A stretch of DNA of 64,000 bases, taken from NCBI GenBank assembly GCA_017435365.1, contig JAFSFD010000013.1, forward strand, positions 1 to 64,000, in the 5' to 3' direction. Of the stretch, positions 24,061-32,918 are shown piece by piece; the first letter of the stretch is position 1, and each line of letters begins with the position of its first letter. Both the position numbers and the translations under genes were made by a program. This DNA is from Akkermansia sp. (lineage in GTDB: Bacteria > Verrucomicrobiota > Verrucomicrobiia > Verrucomicrobiales > Akkermansiaceae). Under the pieces are notes generated by a model. That model saw only the letters and a list, made by a program, of their open reading frames with translations. It was not told where the DNA came from and ran no database searches.

Positions 24061-25659
24061 TTACCAGTTATGCAGTACGCTCGGGCGGGCCACGGGCAGC
24101 TTATCGGGGGCATCCAGCGTGTAGTGCAGGCCACGCGATTCCTGGCGGCGGATGGCGCAGTCCACAATCAGCGAGGCCGTGAGCGCCAGGTTGCGCAGGT
24201 CGATGATTTCCGGGGTCACGCGGTAGCCCCAGTAGTACTCGTTGATTTCGCGGTTGATGTTGCGCAGGCGCGTGGCGGCGCGCTGCAGGCGGTGGTTGGT
24301 GCGCACGATGCTCACATAGTCCATCATGGTGCGGCGCACTTCATCCCAGCAGTGGTAGAGAATGGCCATGTCATCCTGCTGGGCGCGCTCGCCGTGCTTC
24401 CACTCGGGGATGGGGTATTCCTCCATCTTGTGGGCCAGGGGCAGGGTGCGCAGCATGCGCTGCAGGGCGCGCTTGGAGATGACCACGCATTCCAGCAGGG
24501 AGTTGCTGGCCAGGCGGTTGGCGCCATGCAGACCGGTGCAGCCGGTTTCGCCCGCGCAGAAAAGGCCGCGCAGCGAGGTCTGGCCGTCCGTATCTGTCTG
24601 CACACCGCCGCACTGGTAGTGGGCGCTGGGTACCACGGGGATGTAGTCCACCTCGGCATCCACGCCGTAGCTCTTGCAGGTTTCGTAAATGTACGGGAAG
24701 CGCTCGGCCATGAATCCCTTGGGCTTGTGGGTCATGTCCAGGTACATGCAGGGGTGGCCGGTGCGCAGAATCTCGCGGTTGATGGCACGGGCCACGATAT
24801 CGCGCGGCGCCAGGCTCTTGCGGTGGTCATACTTCTGCATGAATTCCTGGCCGTCCGGGCCGCGGAGCACGCCGCCCTCGCCGCGCACGGCTTCGGAGAT
24901 GAGGAAGGTGAGGCCATCGCGGTCGCTGCTCTTCGGGTTGTAGAAGGTGGTGGGGTGGAACTGCACGAACTCCAGGTTGGAGACATTGGCCCCGGCGCGC
25001 CAGGCCATGGCCACGCCGTCGCCGGTGGCGGTGGCGGGGTTGGTGGTGTACATGTACACGCGCCCGGTGCCGCCGGTGGCCAGCATGATGCGGTCGCTGC
25101 GGAAGATTTCCACCTCGCCGGTGGCAGGGTCAAGCACATAGGCGCCCAGCACGCGGTCCTCGGTCACGCAGCCGAGCTTGGCGGTGGTGATGAGGTCGAT
25201 GGCGATGCGGTGGTCCAGCAGGGTGATATTCGGGTGCCGCTGCACGCAGCGCAGCAGCTTGGTGCTGATTTCCAGCCCCGTGGTGTCCTTGGAGTGCAGG
25301 ATGCGGCGCTTGCCGTGGCCGCCCTCGCGACCCAGGTCGAACTCGCCGTCCTTCTCCGTGTCAAAGTCTACGCCCCAGTTGAGCAGCTCTTCGATGGCGG
25401 CGGGGGCTTCCTCCACGATGGTGCGCACGGCCGCTTCATTGCAGAGCCCGGCGCCGGCGTCCAGCGTGTCTGCCACGTGTTCCTCGAAGGTGTCGTTCTT
25501 ATCCATCACGGCGGCAATACCGCCCTGGGCCTTGGCCGAGCTGGAGATGAGGGGATCGCTCTTGCAGAGAATGGTCACCTTGCCATATTCGGCGGCGCGC
25601 AGGGCAAAACTCAGTCCCGCCACACCGCTGCCGATTACTAGAAAGTCTGTCGTAGTCAT
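24061..25659 (-). CDS. nadB: L-aspartate oxidase
   Basis: A 532-residue flavoenzyme that oxidises L-aspartate to iminoaspartate, the first step of de novo NAD synthesis. The FAD-binding GSGVAGLSFALRAAEYG is at the N-terminus, AKAQGGIAAVM and HSKDTTGLEI follow, and the active-site region VQFHPTTFY, AVRGEGGVLRG and SAHYQCGGV is intact. CAGETGCTGLHGANRLASNSLLECVV is the conserved FAD contact near residue 370. The helical C-terminal domain is complete. It opens a three-gene operon with the DPBB-like and HAD-FolB genes. NadA and NadC are not in the window. Confidence 0.95.
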   Translation of the reverse strand: MTTTDFLVIGSGVAGLSFALRAAEYGKVTILCKSDPLISSSAKAQGGIAAVMDKNDTFEEHVADTLDAGAGLCNEAAVRTIVEEAPAAIEELLNWGVDFDTEKDGEFDLGREGGHGKRRILHSKDTTGLEISTKLLRCVQRHPNITLLDHRIAIDLITTAKLGCVTEDRVLGAYVLDPATGEVEIFRSDRIMLATGGTGRVYMYTTNPATATGDGVAMAWRAGANVSNLEFVQFHPTTFYNPKSSDRDGLTFLISEAVRGEGGVLRGPDGQEFMQKYDHRKSLAPRDIVARAINREILRTGHPCMYLDMTHKPKGFMAERFPYIYETCKSYGVDAEVDYIPVVPSAHYQCGGVQTDTDGQTSLRGLFCAGETGCTGLHGANRLASNSLLECVVISKRALQRMLRTLPLAHKMEEYPIPEWKHGERAQQDDMAILYHCWDEVRRTMMDYVSIVRTNHRLQRAATRLRNINREINEYYWGYRVTPEIIDLRNLALTASLIVDCAIRRQESRGLHYTLDAPDKLPVARPSVLHNW

Positions 25660-25806
25660 CGCTGTATGCTGGATGCGCGCGCCATTCTACCACATTCTAC
25701 CCGTTTCGTCACGCCCAATGTCAGAAAAATCCCTAACTTCCACGCCACCCCGATGGATTTTGTAGAAATAGTAACATCAACAACATTGAAGAAGACCCCC
25801 TCTGCT

Positions 25807-25926
25807 CGAAAAATCGGAATTTGTCGTTGTCGGGGCACGGGACTTCAGTCCCGAAATAACGGTGCTTCCAATCGGGACTGAAGTCCCGTGCTCCGACAGA
25901 GTTCCCCCACAAATTCCCATTTGGCG
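25807..25926 (-). repeat. Dispersed palindromic element, copy 2 (inverted)
   Basis: The same 69-bp core (25829-25897) and outer arms as copies 1 and 3, but in the opposite orientation. The 349-bp gene-free stretch 25660-26008 contains this element and otherwise nothing I can identify. Confidence 0.85.
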
Positions 25927-26008
25927 GGCTCTGTACTTTAAACCAGGGGAAACGATTCTCTCCGATATACCGGGCTTGCGGCTGCGTAGAGAACGAAAAC
26001 AAGGGCGG

Positions 26009-27106
26009 TCAGCCGGCAGATGCTTTATGAGCGATGCGTTTTTTGATGCGGCTCCACAGAAAGGCGAAACTGAGCGCCGCAAACAGTTGGATGATAAAGA
26101 CAAAGGGGGCAAGCTTTTGCATGGTCGGCCACATGGAGAAACACGCCGCCGCCAGCATGCTCACGATGAGATAGATGAACATGTGGGAGCAAAGCAGTAG
26201 CAGGGTGTGTTCTCCTATGGCCGACAGCAGCCTGACGATGCGCAGCTTTTCCAGAATCTGGCAGAAAATGCACCAGAGATAACTGCCGCATATCCCCATG
26301 ACGATGAAGACTACAGGTGCGTACCAGCCGAGACGCCCGAACTCACGGCAATACATTCCGCCGCTGCCGCCGTTCGACTTGACCGCCCATACGTAAATGG
26401 GAAGAATGACTGCCGCACAGAGAAGCGACTTTGCGGATAATCTGTTCAGAATCTGAGAAGCAGCGAGCAGATGCCCGCCGTAGATGAACAAGGCCCCGGC
26501 AAAGGCTGTATCCAGGCTCCAGGGAAAAAGTATGGGGCTGTGGTGGACAAGAAGCGTGGCCCCTGTGTATGCCGCGACAAGTGCGGCGCGCATGCGGGGC
26601 CCGGCACGGTGAATCGGCAGATACAGGGCGTATGAACAGAAAAGACAGGTCAGGAACCAGAGGGGCTCGCAGCCTTTGGGAAACAGCTGCAGGCTGTGCC
26701 CGGCTCCACTTGTAAACAAATCGATGCGGGAGTATATGCTGCCGGCCAGCATTCTGCACCAGTAGAGCGGATATATCTCACCCCTGAAAATGCTGGTCGC
26801 GAGGAACAGGGCATAATAGAGCAGCGCCCACTTGGCATAGGGCAGCAGAAGCTGGACCGCCCTGCGCCGGAGGATTCCGGGCTTGTCCTTGAATGTGTAC
26901 CCGGATATAACAAAGAAGAGCGGCATGTAGCATGCCATAAAGTAGGTGAGGCACTGCAGGATGAGGTCGGGGTACGGATTTTCTCCTGCTTTTGCCAGAT
27001 TGGTGTGCGCGATTAACACAAGCAGGATGCCTCCGCCTTTTACGGCATCTACCCATAATAATCTGTTTTTCTTCCTATCTGAAGGGGATGGAACAGGCTC
27101 GCTCAT
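26009..27106 (-). CDS. Acyltransferase family 3 membrane protein (OatA/WecH-like)
   Basis: The 365-residue membrane protein has about ten helices. The N-terminal WVDAVKGGGILLVLIAHTN holds the conserved Arg/Lys-Gly and catalytic His pattern of acyltransferase_3 enzymes, and CYMPLFFVISGYTFKDK is the second signature. These proteins move acetyl or other acyl groups onto cell-surface glycans, polysaccharides or secreted compounds. There is no SGNH extracellular domain. The gene is monocistronic between copy 2 of the palindromic repeat and the yidC terminator. The substrate is unknown; O-antigen or capsule is the usual guess. Confidence 0.85.
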   Translation of the reverse strand: MSEPVPSPSDRKKNRLLWVDAVKGGGILLVLIAHTNLAKAGENPYPDLILQCLTYFMACYMPLFFVISGYTFKDKPGILRRRAVQLLLPYAKWALLYYALFLATSIFRGEIYPLYWCRMLAGSIYSRIDLFTSGAGHSLQLFPKGCEPLWFLTCLFCSYALYLPIHRAGPRMRAALVAAYTGATLLVHHSPILFPWSLDTAFAGALFIYGGHLLAASQILNRLSAKSLLCAAVILPIYVWAVKSNGGSGGMYCREFGRLGWYAPVVFIVMGICGSYLWCIFCQILEKLRIVRLLSAIGEHTLLLLCSHMFIYLIVSMLAAACFSMWPTMQKLAPFVFIIQLFAALSFAFLWSRIKKRIAHKASAG

Positions 27107-27155
27107 TCTGATGTTGTATGCTGTTTCGTTGTTTTCCGGTACTTGCCTGACAAAG

Positions 27156-27185
27156 AAAACACCCCGCAGCAGACCTGCGGGGTGT
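27156..27185 (-). terminator. Terminator of the rpmH-rnpA-yidD-yidC transcript
   Basis: An 11-bp perfect stem (27159-27169 / 27175-27185) with a T-rich tail on the minus strand, 14 bp beyond the yidC stop. Confidence 0.8.
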
Positions 27186-27199
27186 GAATGGAAAGGATG

Positions 27200-29080
27200 T
27201 TACTTGCCCTGCTGGGCCTGGCGCTGGCGCTCCAGGGCGGCCTGCTGTTCCATCATGCGCTCCATGAAGGACTTCTTGGCTCCCTTCTTCTTCTGCACCT
27301 TCACCAGTTCCGGCGCGGGCATGCGGCGGATGATGATGGTCTGCAGGATGGAGATGAGGTTGCTGGTGGTCCAGTAGAGACCGAGGGCGCTCGGGTAGGT
27401 GTAGCAGAACAGGAAGAACATGAGCGGCATCCAGCGCATGATCTTCACCTGCGTGGCATCGCCGGTGGCGGGGGTCATGTGCATCTGGATGATGGTGGAC
27501 ACGGCCATGAGGATGGGCAGGATGTTCACCGGCACTTCATAGCCCATGAAGGGGAAGGAGAACACAGTATCCATCTGCGAGAGGTCGGTCACCCAGCCGA
27601 TGAAGCCTTCGCCGCGGAACTCGGCAGCGGTCTGCAGCACGTAGAAGAAAGAGAAGAAGATGGGCATCTGCAGCAGCATGGGCAGGCAGCCGCCCATGGG
27701 GGAGATGCCGTACTGCTGGTAGAGCTTCATCATCTCCATCTGCACCTTCTGCTGGTCGTTCGGGTACTTTTCCTTCAGGGCCTGCATCTGCGGCTGCAGC
27801 AGGCTCATGCGCTTCATGCTGGTGTAGCTCTTGCGGTAGAGCGGCCAGATGAGCAGGCGGATGGTGATGGTCATGGCGATGATGGCCCAGCCCCAGTTGC
27901 CCAGCCAGCCGTGGTAGAGGTTCACGAGCCAGTTCATGGGGTAGGCGATGATGGTGAAGATGCCGTAGTCCATCACGCGGTCAATCATGCGGAAGTCATC
28001 CGTCATGTCGTTGAGCATGAGGTTGAGCTTCGGGCCGGTGAAGATATCGAAGGAGAAGCTCTTCTGGCCGCCCATCATGGCGTCCGTCTTGCCGGCGAGG
28101 GAGAATCCGGGCATGCCGAGGGCAACTTCCACGCACTCGGTCTTATCGCCGCTGACCTGCAGGGGGAACTGGGCGGGTGCGGCATACATGGCGTTGTTGC
28201 CGCTGCTCTTGTCCGGCTTCACGATGGAGGCGTAGTACTGGTTCATGACGCCGACCCATTCCAGGGAATCGAGCTCCTTGTCGTAGCGGCGTTCCTTGGG
28301 CTTGCCGAGCCAGGGGCGGAAATCGCTGGCGCTGTTTTTCTCGAAACTGCCGTCCTCCAGGTGCACGTAGTAGGTGTAGTAGGAGGATTCATCCTTGGAA
28401 ATCTGGCCCATGCCGCCGGCGTAGAGACCCCAGTCCTGGGCGTTGAGTGTCTGGCCGGAGGTGTTCTGCACGTCCACCTTCAGGTTCAGCACGTAGGCGT
28501 TGCCATCGATGGTCTTTTCGCCCTGCTTCAGGGGTTTCAGGGTATAGACCTTGCGCACGATAAGGTCGCCCACGCGGCCCAGCAGGGTCACCTGGTTTTC
28601 GTTGCTCAGGTCGGCGCGGTATTCATACACGGCCTGGTCAAACTGCGGGGCTCGGTCGTTGGAAAGACCGAACACCAGGGCTCCGATGCCGGCATCCGGG
28701 TTGGAGTTGATGCTCACATCGGTGCCTTTCAGCTCCTCGCGGGTGCTGTTGATGACCTGGCCGAGCATCTCCACGCCGCTGATGGCGCCGCCGATGTTGC
28801 AGAAGTTGTACTTGGCCACGGGCTTGCCCTCGGCATCCTTGCTGGTGAGGGTGGCAATCACCTTCTTCTCCACGGCGGGCAGGGCGGGAGCCGGGGTGGT
28901 GGCTACGCTGGCCGGTGTGGCGGCGGGGGTGGTGGCTGCTGCTGCGGGCTCCACCGGGGCGGTGGCGGCAGCAGGGGCGGCGGGAGCCTGCGGGGCGGGC
29001 TCCTGGGTGCTGTTGTAGTACCACTGCAGACCCAGCAGGGCTGCGCAGAGCGATACAACAATCCATCCTGTCTTATCCAT
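27200..29080 (-). CDS. yidC: Membrane protein insertase YidC/Oxa1
   Basis: The 626-residue Gram-negative type YidC inserts proteins into the inner membrane alone or with SecYEG. It has an N-terminal helix (WIVVSLCAALLGLQWYY), an Ala/Pro/Thr-rich linker, and a large periplasmic beta-domain to about residue 350. The five-helix core contains WGWAIIAMTITIRLLIWPLY, the cytoplasmic hairpin LKEKYPNDQQKVQMEMMKLY, and GISPMGGCLPMLLQMPIFF. The conserved hydrophilic-groove Arg falls in ITIRLLIWP. The basic C-terminal tail may contact ribosomes. It sits in the conserved rpmH cluster. Confidence 0.96.
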   Translation of the reverse strand: MDKTGWIVVSLCAALLGLQWYYNSTQEPAPQAPAAPAAATAPVEPAAAATTPAATPASVATTPAPALPAVEKKVIATLTSKDAEGKPVAKYNFCNIGGAISGVEMLGQVINSTREELKGTDVSINSNPDAGIGALVFGLSNDRAPQFDQAVYEYRADLSNENQVTLLGRVGDLIVRKVYTLKPLKQGEKTIDGNAYVLNLKVDVQNTSGQTLNAQDWGLYAGGMGQISKDESSYYTYYVHLEDGSFEKNSASDFRPWLGKPKERRYDKELDSLEWVGVMNQYYASIVKPDKSSGNNAMYAAPAQFPLQVSGDKTECVEVALGMPGFSLAGKTDAMMGGQKSFSFDIFTGPKLNLMLNDMTDDFRMIDRVMDYGIFTIIAYPMNWLVNLYHGWLGNWGWAIIAMTITIRLLIWPLYRKSYTSMKRMSLLQPQMQALKEKYPNDQQKVQMEMMKLYQQYGISPMGGCLPMLLQMPIFFSFFYVLQTAAEFRGEGFIGWVTDLSQMDTVFSFPFMGYEVPVNILPILMAVSTIIQMHMTPATGDATQVKIMRWMPLMFFLFCYTYPSALGLYWTTSNLISILQTIIIRRMPAPELVKVQKKKGAKKSFMERMMEQQAALERQRQAQQGK

Positions 29081-29135
29081 AATTATTATTGTGGGTGAGT
29101 TAGTTGTTAAGTGCTTTTATTTTTTTTGGAAAATT

Positions 29136-29381
29136 TTACTTCTGGCGGCGGGGTGGCACGGGGTCGTGGCCGCACCCGCCCCAAGGGTTGCAGCGCAGGA
29201 TGCGCCACACCCCCAGCCCCACGCCCTTTATCACACCGTGGGTTTCCACGGCCTGGATGAAGTAGGTGGAGCAGCTGGGCTGAAACCGGCATCCGCTGTC
29301 CGGCCCGCAAAGCACATGCAGTGGCTTGCTGATGAACCGTTTGTAGAACAGAACCGGGAGGATGACCAGGCGCTTCAGCAT
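29136..29381 (-). CDS. yidD: Membrane protein insertion efficiency factor YidD
   Basis: An 81-residue protein with the family's fixed pattern: [14 protein letters not shown], then [30 protein letters not shown] and a terminal GGCGHDPVP. It helps YidC-dependent insertion in known systems. It lies between rnpA (15 bp) and yidC (55 bp), the standard arrangement. The four cysteines of the family are all present. Confidence 0.95.
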   Translation of the reverse strand: MLKRLVILPVLFYKRFISKPLHVLCGPDSGCRFQPSCSTYFIQAVETHGVIKGVGLGVWRILRCNPWGGCGHDPVPPRRQK

Positions 29382-29396
29382 CCGGCAGTGGTGGGG

Positions 29397-29753
29397 TTAG
29401 TTTGTAAAATGCTTGCGCTTGAGGAGGCGTTTGAAGTCCTTCTCAAGCTCGGTGTAGGCGGCTGTGGCGGCGGTGTGGCGCGGGATGAGCACCACATAGT
29501 GCCCATGCTCCAGCGGCTCCCCGTGCGCGCGCACTATCTCGCGGATGCGGCGGCGCAGCAGGTTGCGCACCACGGCGTGGCCCAGTCGCTTCGTCGTGAT
29601 AATCCCGAAGCGGGATTCCTTTGCACCCGCACCCTCGCCGGTGTAGGCCAGGGTGCTGAGCACAAGAAAACGCCCTGCTGCGGATGAGCCTTGCGCACGC
29701 ACCATGGCGAACTCACTGGCTCGCTTCATGGTTTGGTGCCTCTTCAGCTGCAT
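29397..29753 (-). CDS. rnpA: Ribonuclease P protein component
   Basis: A 118-residue basic protein that assists the RNase P RNA in tRNA 5' maturation. It has LKRHQTMKRASEF near the start, matching the usual N-terminal LxRRxRLRxxxEF, and the RNR-type motif as VVRNLLRRRIREIVR at about residues 63-77, the RNA-binding helix. I keep the longer ATG at 29753 because the N-terminal segment is conserved in the family; 29729 would remove it. It follows rpmH by 76 bp. Confidence 0.93.
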   Translation of the reverse strand: MQLKRHQTMKRASEFAMVRAQGSSAAGRFLVLSTLAYTGEGAGAKESRFGIITTKRLGHAVVRNLLRRRIREIVRAHGEPLEHGHYVVLIPRHTAATAAYTELEKDFKRLLKRKHFTN

Positions 29754-29829
29754 CGTGAACAGGGCGTTGGTTTCTCCTGCAGGGCAGGGAGCACCCGGGG
29801 TACTCTCTTACAGAAACCCTGCCGGGGCT

Positions 29830-30012
29830 TTAGCCGTGCTGGATGATGTGGCGCTTGTAGTGCACCTCTGCACCCTTGGGCAGAAGACGCTTGCGACCCT
29901 TGGCGCGACGGCGGGCGAGGATGGCGCGGCCGTTCTTGGTAGCCATGCGGGCGCGGAAACCGAACTGGCGCTTGCGGCAGCGCTTGGAAGGCTGGTATGT
30001 TCTCTTGCTCAT
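29830..30012 (-). CDS. rpmH: Ribosomal protein bL34 with C-terminal extension
   Basis: 60 residues against the usual 44-46. The core [20 protein letters not shown], then [16 protein letters not shown], is standard bL34. After the normal end it continues with [17 protein letters not shown], an extension of about 15 residues in place of the typical short Lys/Arg tail. First gene of the rpmH-rnpA-yidD-yidC cluster, which in many bacteria lies beside dnaA and the origin; here lpxC-fabZ is upstream instead. Confidence 0.93.
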   Translation of the reverse strand: MSKRTYQPSKRCRKRQFGFRARMATKNGRAILARRRAKGRKRLLPKGAEVHYKRHIIQHG

Positions 30013-30137
30013 AATTTCTTATCTGGTTTTGAAGTGGTTTCTGTGAGGCCGCATGAAACGGCCGGGTGCGATATGATACCCGAAAATCGGCGTATGTCAA
30101 GCACCGTTCTTCATTTTTTTCGCTTTCGCAGCGAAAA

Positions 30138-31457
30138 TCACGCGTCGGAGAGCATGAATTTCAGCTCAGCTTCGCATGTAATCTCTCCATTTACCAGACA
30201 GCGGCCCGTGGCCATGCCGATGGCCCCGCGCATCTTGGTGAGCTCTGTTTCGATGATGAGCACATCCCCCGGAACCACGGGGCGGCGCCACTTCACCTTA
30301 TCGCAGCTCATGAAGTAGCCGATCTTGCCCATGTTTTCCGGCATGCGGAGCATGAGGATGGAGGCTACCTGGGCCATGGCTTCCACCTGCAGCACGCCGG
30401 GCATGACCGGGTGGCCGGGGAAGTGGCCCTGGAAGAACTGCTCGTTCATGGTCACGTTCTTCTGGCCGATGCACTTGCGGTCGCCCTCGAAGTCGATGAT
30501 ACGGTCCACCATGAGGAAGGGGTAGCGGTGCGGCAGGAGCTTCATGACCTCCAGCGTGTCGAGCACGGCTTCGCCACTGGGCAGGGTGATGGGCTTCGGG
30601 CGCTTGGCTTCCATGCTCTCGTATTTCTGCTGCAGCTTGGCGGCCATCTGGGTGTTGATGCCGTGGCCGGGCATGATGGCAATCACATGACCCATGATGC
30701 GGTGGCCGCAGAGGATGAAGTCGCCGATGAGGTCCATGGCCTTGTGGCGGGCGCATTCGTTGTGGAAGCGCAGGCCGCCGGCGCAGAGGTATTCCTCGCC
30801 CTTGATGACGATGGCATTATCCAGCGTGCCACCCTGGATAAGGCCTTTCTCCAGCAGCGGCTGGATATCCTCGTAGAAGCAGAACGTGCGGGAATTGGAA
30901 AGCTCTTTCTCGTAGGTCTCCGGGGTGATGACGCTGTCGAAGTACTGCGTCACGCGGCCGTTCGGCCCCACGGCGGTGAGGGAGATGCGGAAATCGCGGG
31001 AGGGCATGATGACGATGGTGGAGCCGTTCTTGTTTTCCACCATGATGGGTTCGCGGATTTCCCAGACCTTCAGCGGGGCGTTCTGCTCCACGATGCCGGC
31101 CTTCTTGATCATCTCCACATAGGGCAGGGCAGAACCATCGCCGATGGGCGGTTCGTTCGCATCCATCTCGATGATGGCGTTGTCCACGCCCATGCCGGTG
31201 AGGGCTGAGAGGATGTGCTCTACGGTGTGCACCTTCACCGCACCATCTGCAATGGTGGTGGCTCGCTCCACAGACTGTACCTTGGCGGCCGAGGCATCCA
31301 GGAAAGGCTTGTCCGGCAGGTCGATGCGGCGGAACTTGAAGCCCGTGTTCGGCTCAGCGGGTTTGATAATGAGCTTCACCGTCTGACCGGTGTGCAGCGA
31401 TGTGCCCTCCAGGGTGGAGGTGCACTTGGCGAGGGTCTTTTGCATGCGTGTAGCCAT
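30138..31457 (-). CDS. lpxC-fabZ: Bifunctional LpxC deacetylase / FabZ dehydratase
   Basis: The 439-residue protein fuses two enzymes. The N-terminal part to about residue 285 is UDP-3-O-acyl-GlcNAc deacetylase, the committed step of lipid A synthesis: TSLHTGQTVKLIIKPA, the zinc motif VHTVEHILSAL, and a second His-rich GHRIMGHVIAIMPGH. The C-terminal part is 3-hydroxyacyl-ACP dehydratase: LLPHRYPFLMVDRI and HFPGHPVMPGVLQVEAMAQ with the catalytic His and Glu. Such fusions are known in Bacteroidota and relatives; both enzymes compete for 3-hydroxyacyl-ACP. The start at 31457 fits the promoter; 31445 is an alternative and 31481 lies upstream of the predicted start of transcription. It shows that the organism makes lipid A. 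Confidence 0.94.
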   Translation of the reverse strand: MATRMQKTLAKCTSTLEGTSLHTGQTVKLIIKPAEPNTGFKFRRIDLPDKPFLDASAAKVQSVERATTIADGAVKVHTVEHILSALTGMGVDNAIIEMDANEPPIGDGSALPYVEMIKKAGIVEQNAPLKVWEIREPIMVENKNGSTIVIMPSRDFRISLTAVGPNGRVTQYFDSVITPETYEKELSNSRTFCFYEDIQPLLEKGLIQGGTLDNAIVIKGEEYLCAGGLRFHNECARHKAMDLIGDFILCGHRIMGHVIAIMPGHGINTQMAAKLQQKYESMEAKRPKPITLPSGEAVLDTLEVMKLLPHRYPFLMVDRIIDFEGDRKCIGQKNVTMNEQFFQGHFPGHPVMPGVLQVEAMAQVASILMLRMPENMGKIGYFMSCDKVKWRRPVVPGDVLIIETELTKMRGAIGMATGRCLVNGEITCEAELKFMLSDA

Positions 31458-31470
31458 AACTCGTACATGC

Positions 31471-31499
31471 ATAATACACACTTTCCCTGCCTTTGTGAA
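31471..31499 (-). promoter_or_regulatory. Promoter of lpxC-fabZ
   Basis: TTCACA (31494-31499), 17-bp spacer, TATTAT (31471-31476), 13 bp before ATG 31457, giving a leader of about 6 nt. Confidence 0.6.
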
Positions 31500-31617
31500 G
31501 TAAAATCTAGCTTTTTCGCCAAGTTAGTTTGTGGGGAATGCAGAATTCGCGCGGCAAAGCAGAAAAAGCTTGCCAAAACCGCTCCGCGGGTGTACCTTTT
31601 CAGACCGCTTTTTTTCT

Positions 31618-32913
31618 ATGTCGTATCACGTCACAGCCGCACTTGTCATTTTCCTTATTACTTACGCGCTGATTGTCTCCGAGAAGGTGCAGCGCACGGT
31701 TATTGCTCTGTTCGGCGCCATGCTCATGGTGCTTGGCGGGGTTATCAGCCAGCAGCAGGCTATTGAGCACATTGACTTTAATACGCTGGCGCTGCTCATC
31801 GGCATGATGATTCAGGTGCTGGTGCTCAGCAAGACCGGCGTGTTCCGTTTTCTTTCCGTGTGGGCGGCGCAGAAGACAAACGGCAATCCGGTGGCGCTGC
31901 TCATCGCTCTTTCGGTGATGGTGGCGGGGTGTTCCGCCTTTCTGGACAACGTGACCACGGTGCTGCTCACTGTGCCGATTACCTTCACTCTGACCAGGGA
32001 TTTGAAAATTTCGCCGCTGCCTTTTGTGATTGCGCAGATTCTGGCATCCAATATAGGCGGCACCTGCACCATGATTGGCGACCCGCCCAATATCATGATT
32101 GCCAGCCAGGTGAAGGAGCTGAGCTTTAATGATTTCATTATCAATCTTTTCATTCCCTGTCTGATTTCCTTCGGGCTGACAGTGGCAATTCTGATTTTCT
32201 TGTACCGCAAGGAATTTGCCAAGGTGAGCAAGAATCACAACCGCATCATGAACATCAAGCTTTCGGGCCTCATCCGCAGTCCGCGGCTGCTGTGGCGCTG
32301 CCTGTTTACGCTGGCGTTCACGATACTGCTGTTCTGCAGCCACGGCCTCATTCCCCACTGGGGGCTTGAGAGTGGTACCATTGCGGTGACCGGTGCCTCG
32401 CTTCTGCTGCTGCTCACCATGCCCGACCGCGAGAAAGCGCTGGAGCTCATCCTGTCCAAGGTGGAGTGGACCACCATCTTCTTCTTTGTGGGGCTGTTTG
32501 TGCTGGTGGGTGGCCTGGAGGTGAACGGCATCATCAACTGGATGGCCGCGCAGACCATGCAGCTCACCGGTGGAGAGCCGGTAGCCACCACCATGAGCGT
32601 GCTCTGGCTCAGCGCCATCATGAGCGCCTTTGTGGATAACATCCCCTTTGTGGCCACCATGATTCCGCTGGTGCAGGATATGGGCGCCATGGGTTATGCC
32701 AATCTGGAGCCCCTCTGGTGGGCGCTCTCCCTGGGTGCCTGCCTTGGTGGCAATGGTACCGTCATCGGCGCCAGTGCGAATGTGGTGGCCTTGGGCCTGG
32801 CTCGCCAGCATAACCTGCGCGTGAGCTTCATGCAGTACTTCGTCATCGGTTTCCCGCTCATGCTCATGAGTGTCGGGATTTCTGCCATCTATCTCTGGCT
32901 GCGTTATCTGTAA
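31618..32913 (+). CDS. ArsB/NhaD-type membrane transporter
   Basis: 431 residues with about 11-12 transmembrane helices. The two repeated re-entrant motifs of the ion transporter superfamily are clear: SAFLDNVTTVLLTVP with GGTCTMIGDPPNIMIA in the first half, and SAFVDNIPFVATMIP with GGNGTVIGASANVVALG in the second. This is the pattern of the ArsB/NhaD (TC 2.A.45) group, which includes arsenite efflux and Na+/H+ antiporters; the transported ion cannot be fixed. The methionine at 31618 begins directly before the first helix. HemL follows after 5 bp, so they share a transcript. Confidence 0.88.
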   Translation: MSYHVTAALVIFLITYALIVSEKVQRTVIALFGAMLMVLGGVISQQQAIEHIDFNTLALLIGMMIQVLVLSKTGVFRFLSVWAAQKTNGNPVALLIALSVMVAGCSAFLDNVTTVLLTVPITFTLTRDLKISPLPFVIAQILASNIGGTCTMIGDPPNIMIASQVKELSFNDFIINLFIPCLISFGLTVAILIFLYRKEFAKVSKNHNRIMNIKLSGLIRSPRLLWRCLFTLAFTILLFCSHGLIPHWGLESGTIAVTGASLLLLLTMPDREKALELILSKVEWTTIFFFVGLFVLVGGLEVNGIINWMAAQTMQLTGGEPVATTMSVLWLSAIMSAFVDNIPFVATMIPLVQDMGAMGYANLEPLWWALSLGACLGGNGTVIGASANVVALGLARQHNLRVSFMQYFVIGFPLMLMSVGISAIYLWLRYL

Positions 32914-32918
32914 TTATT

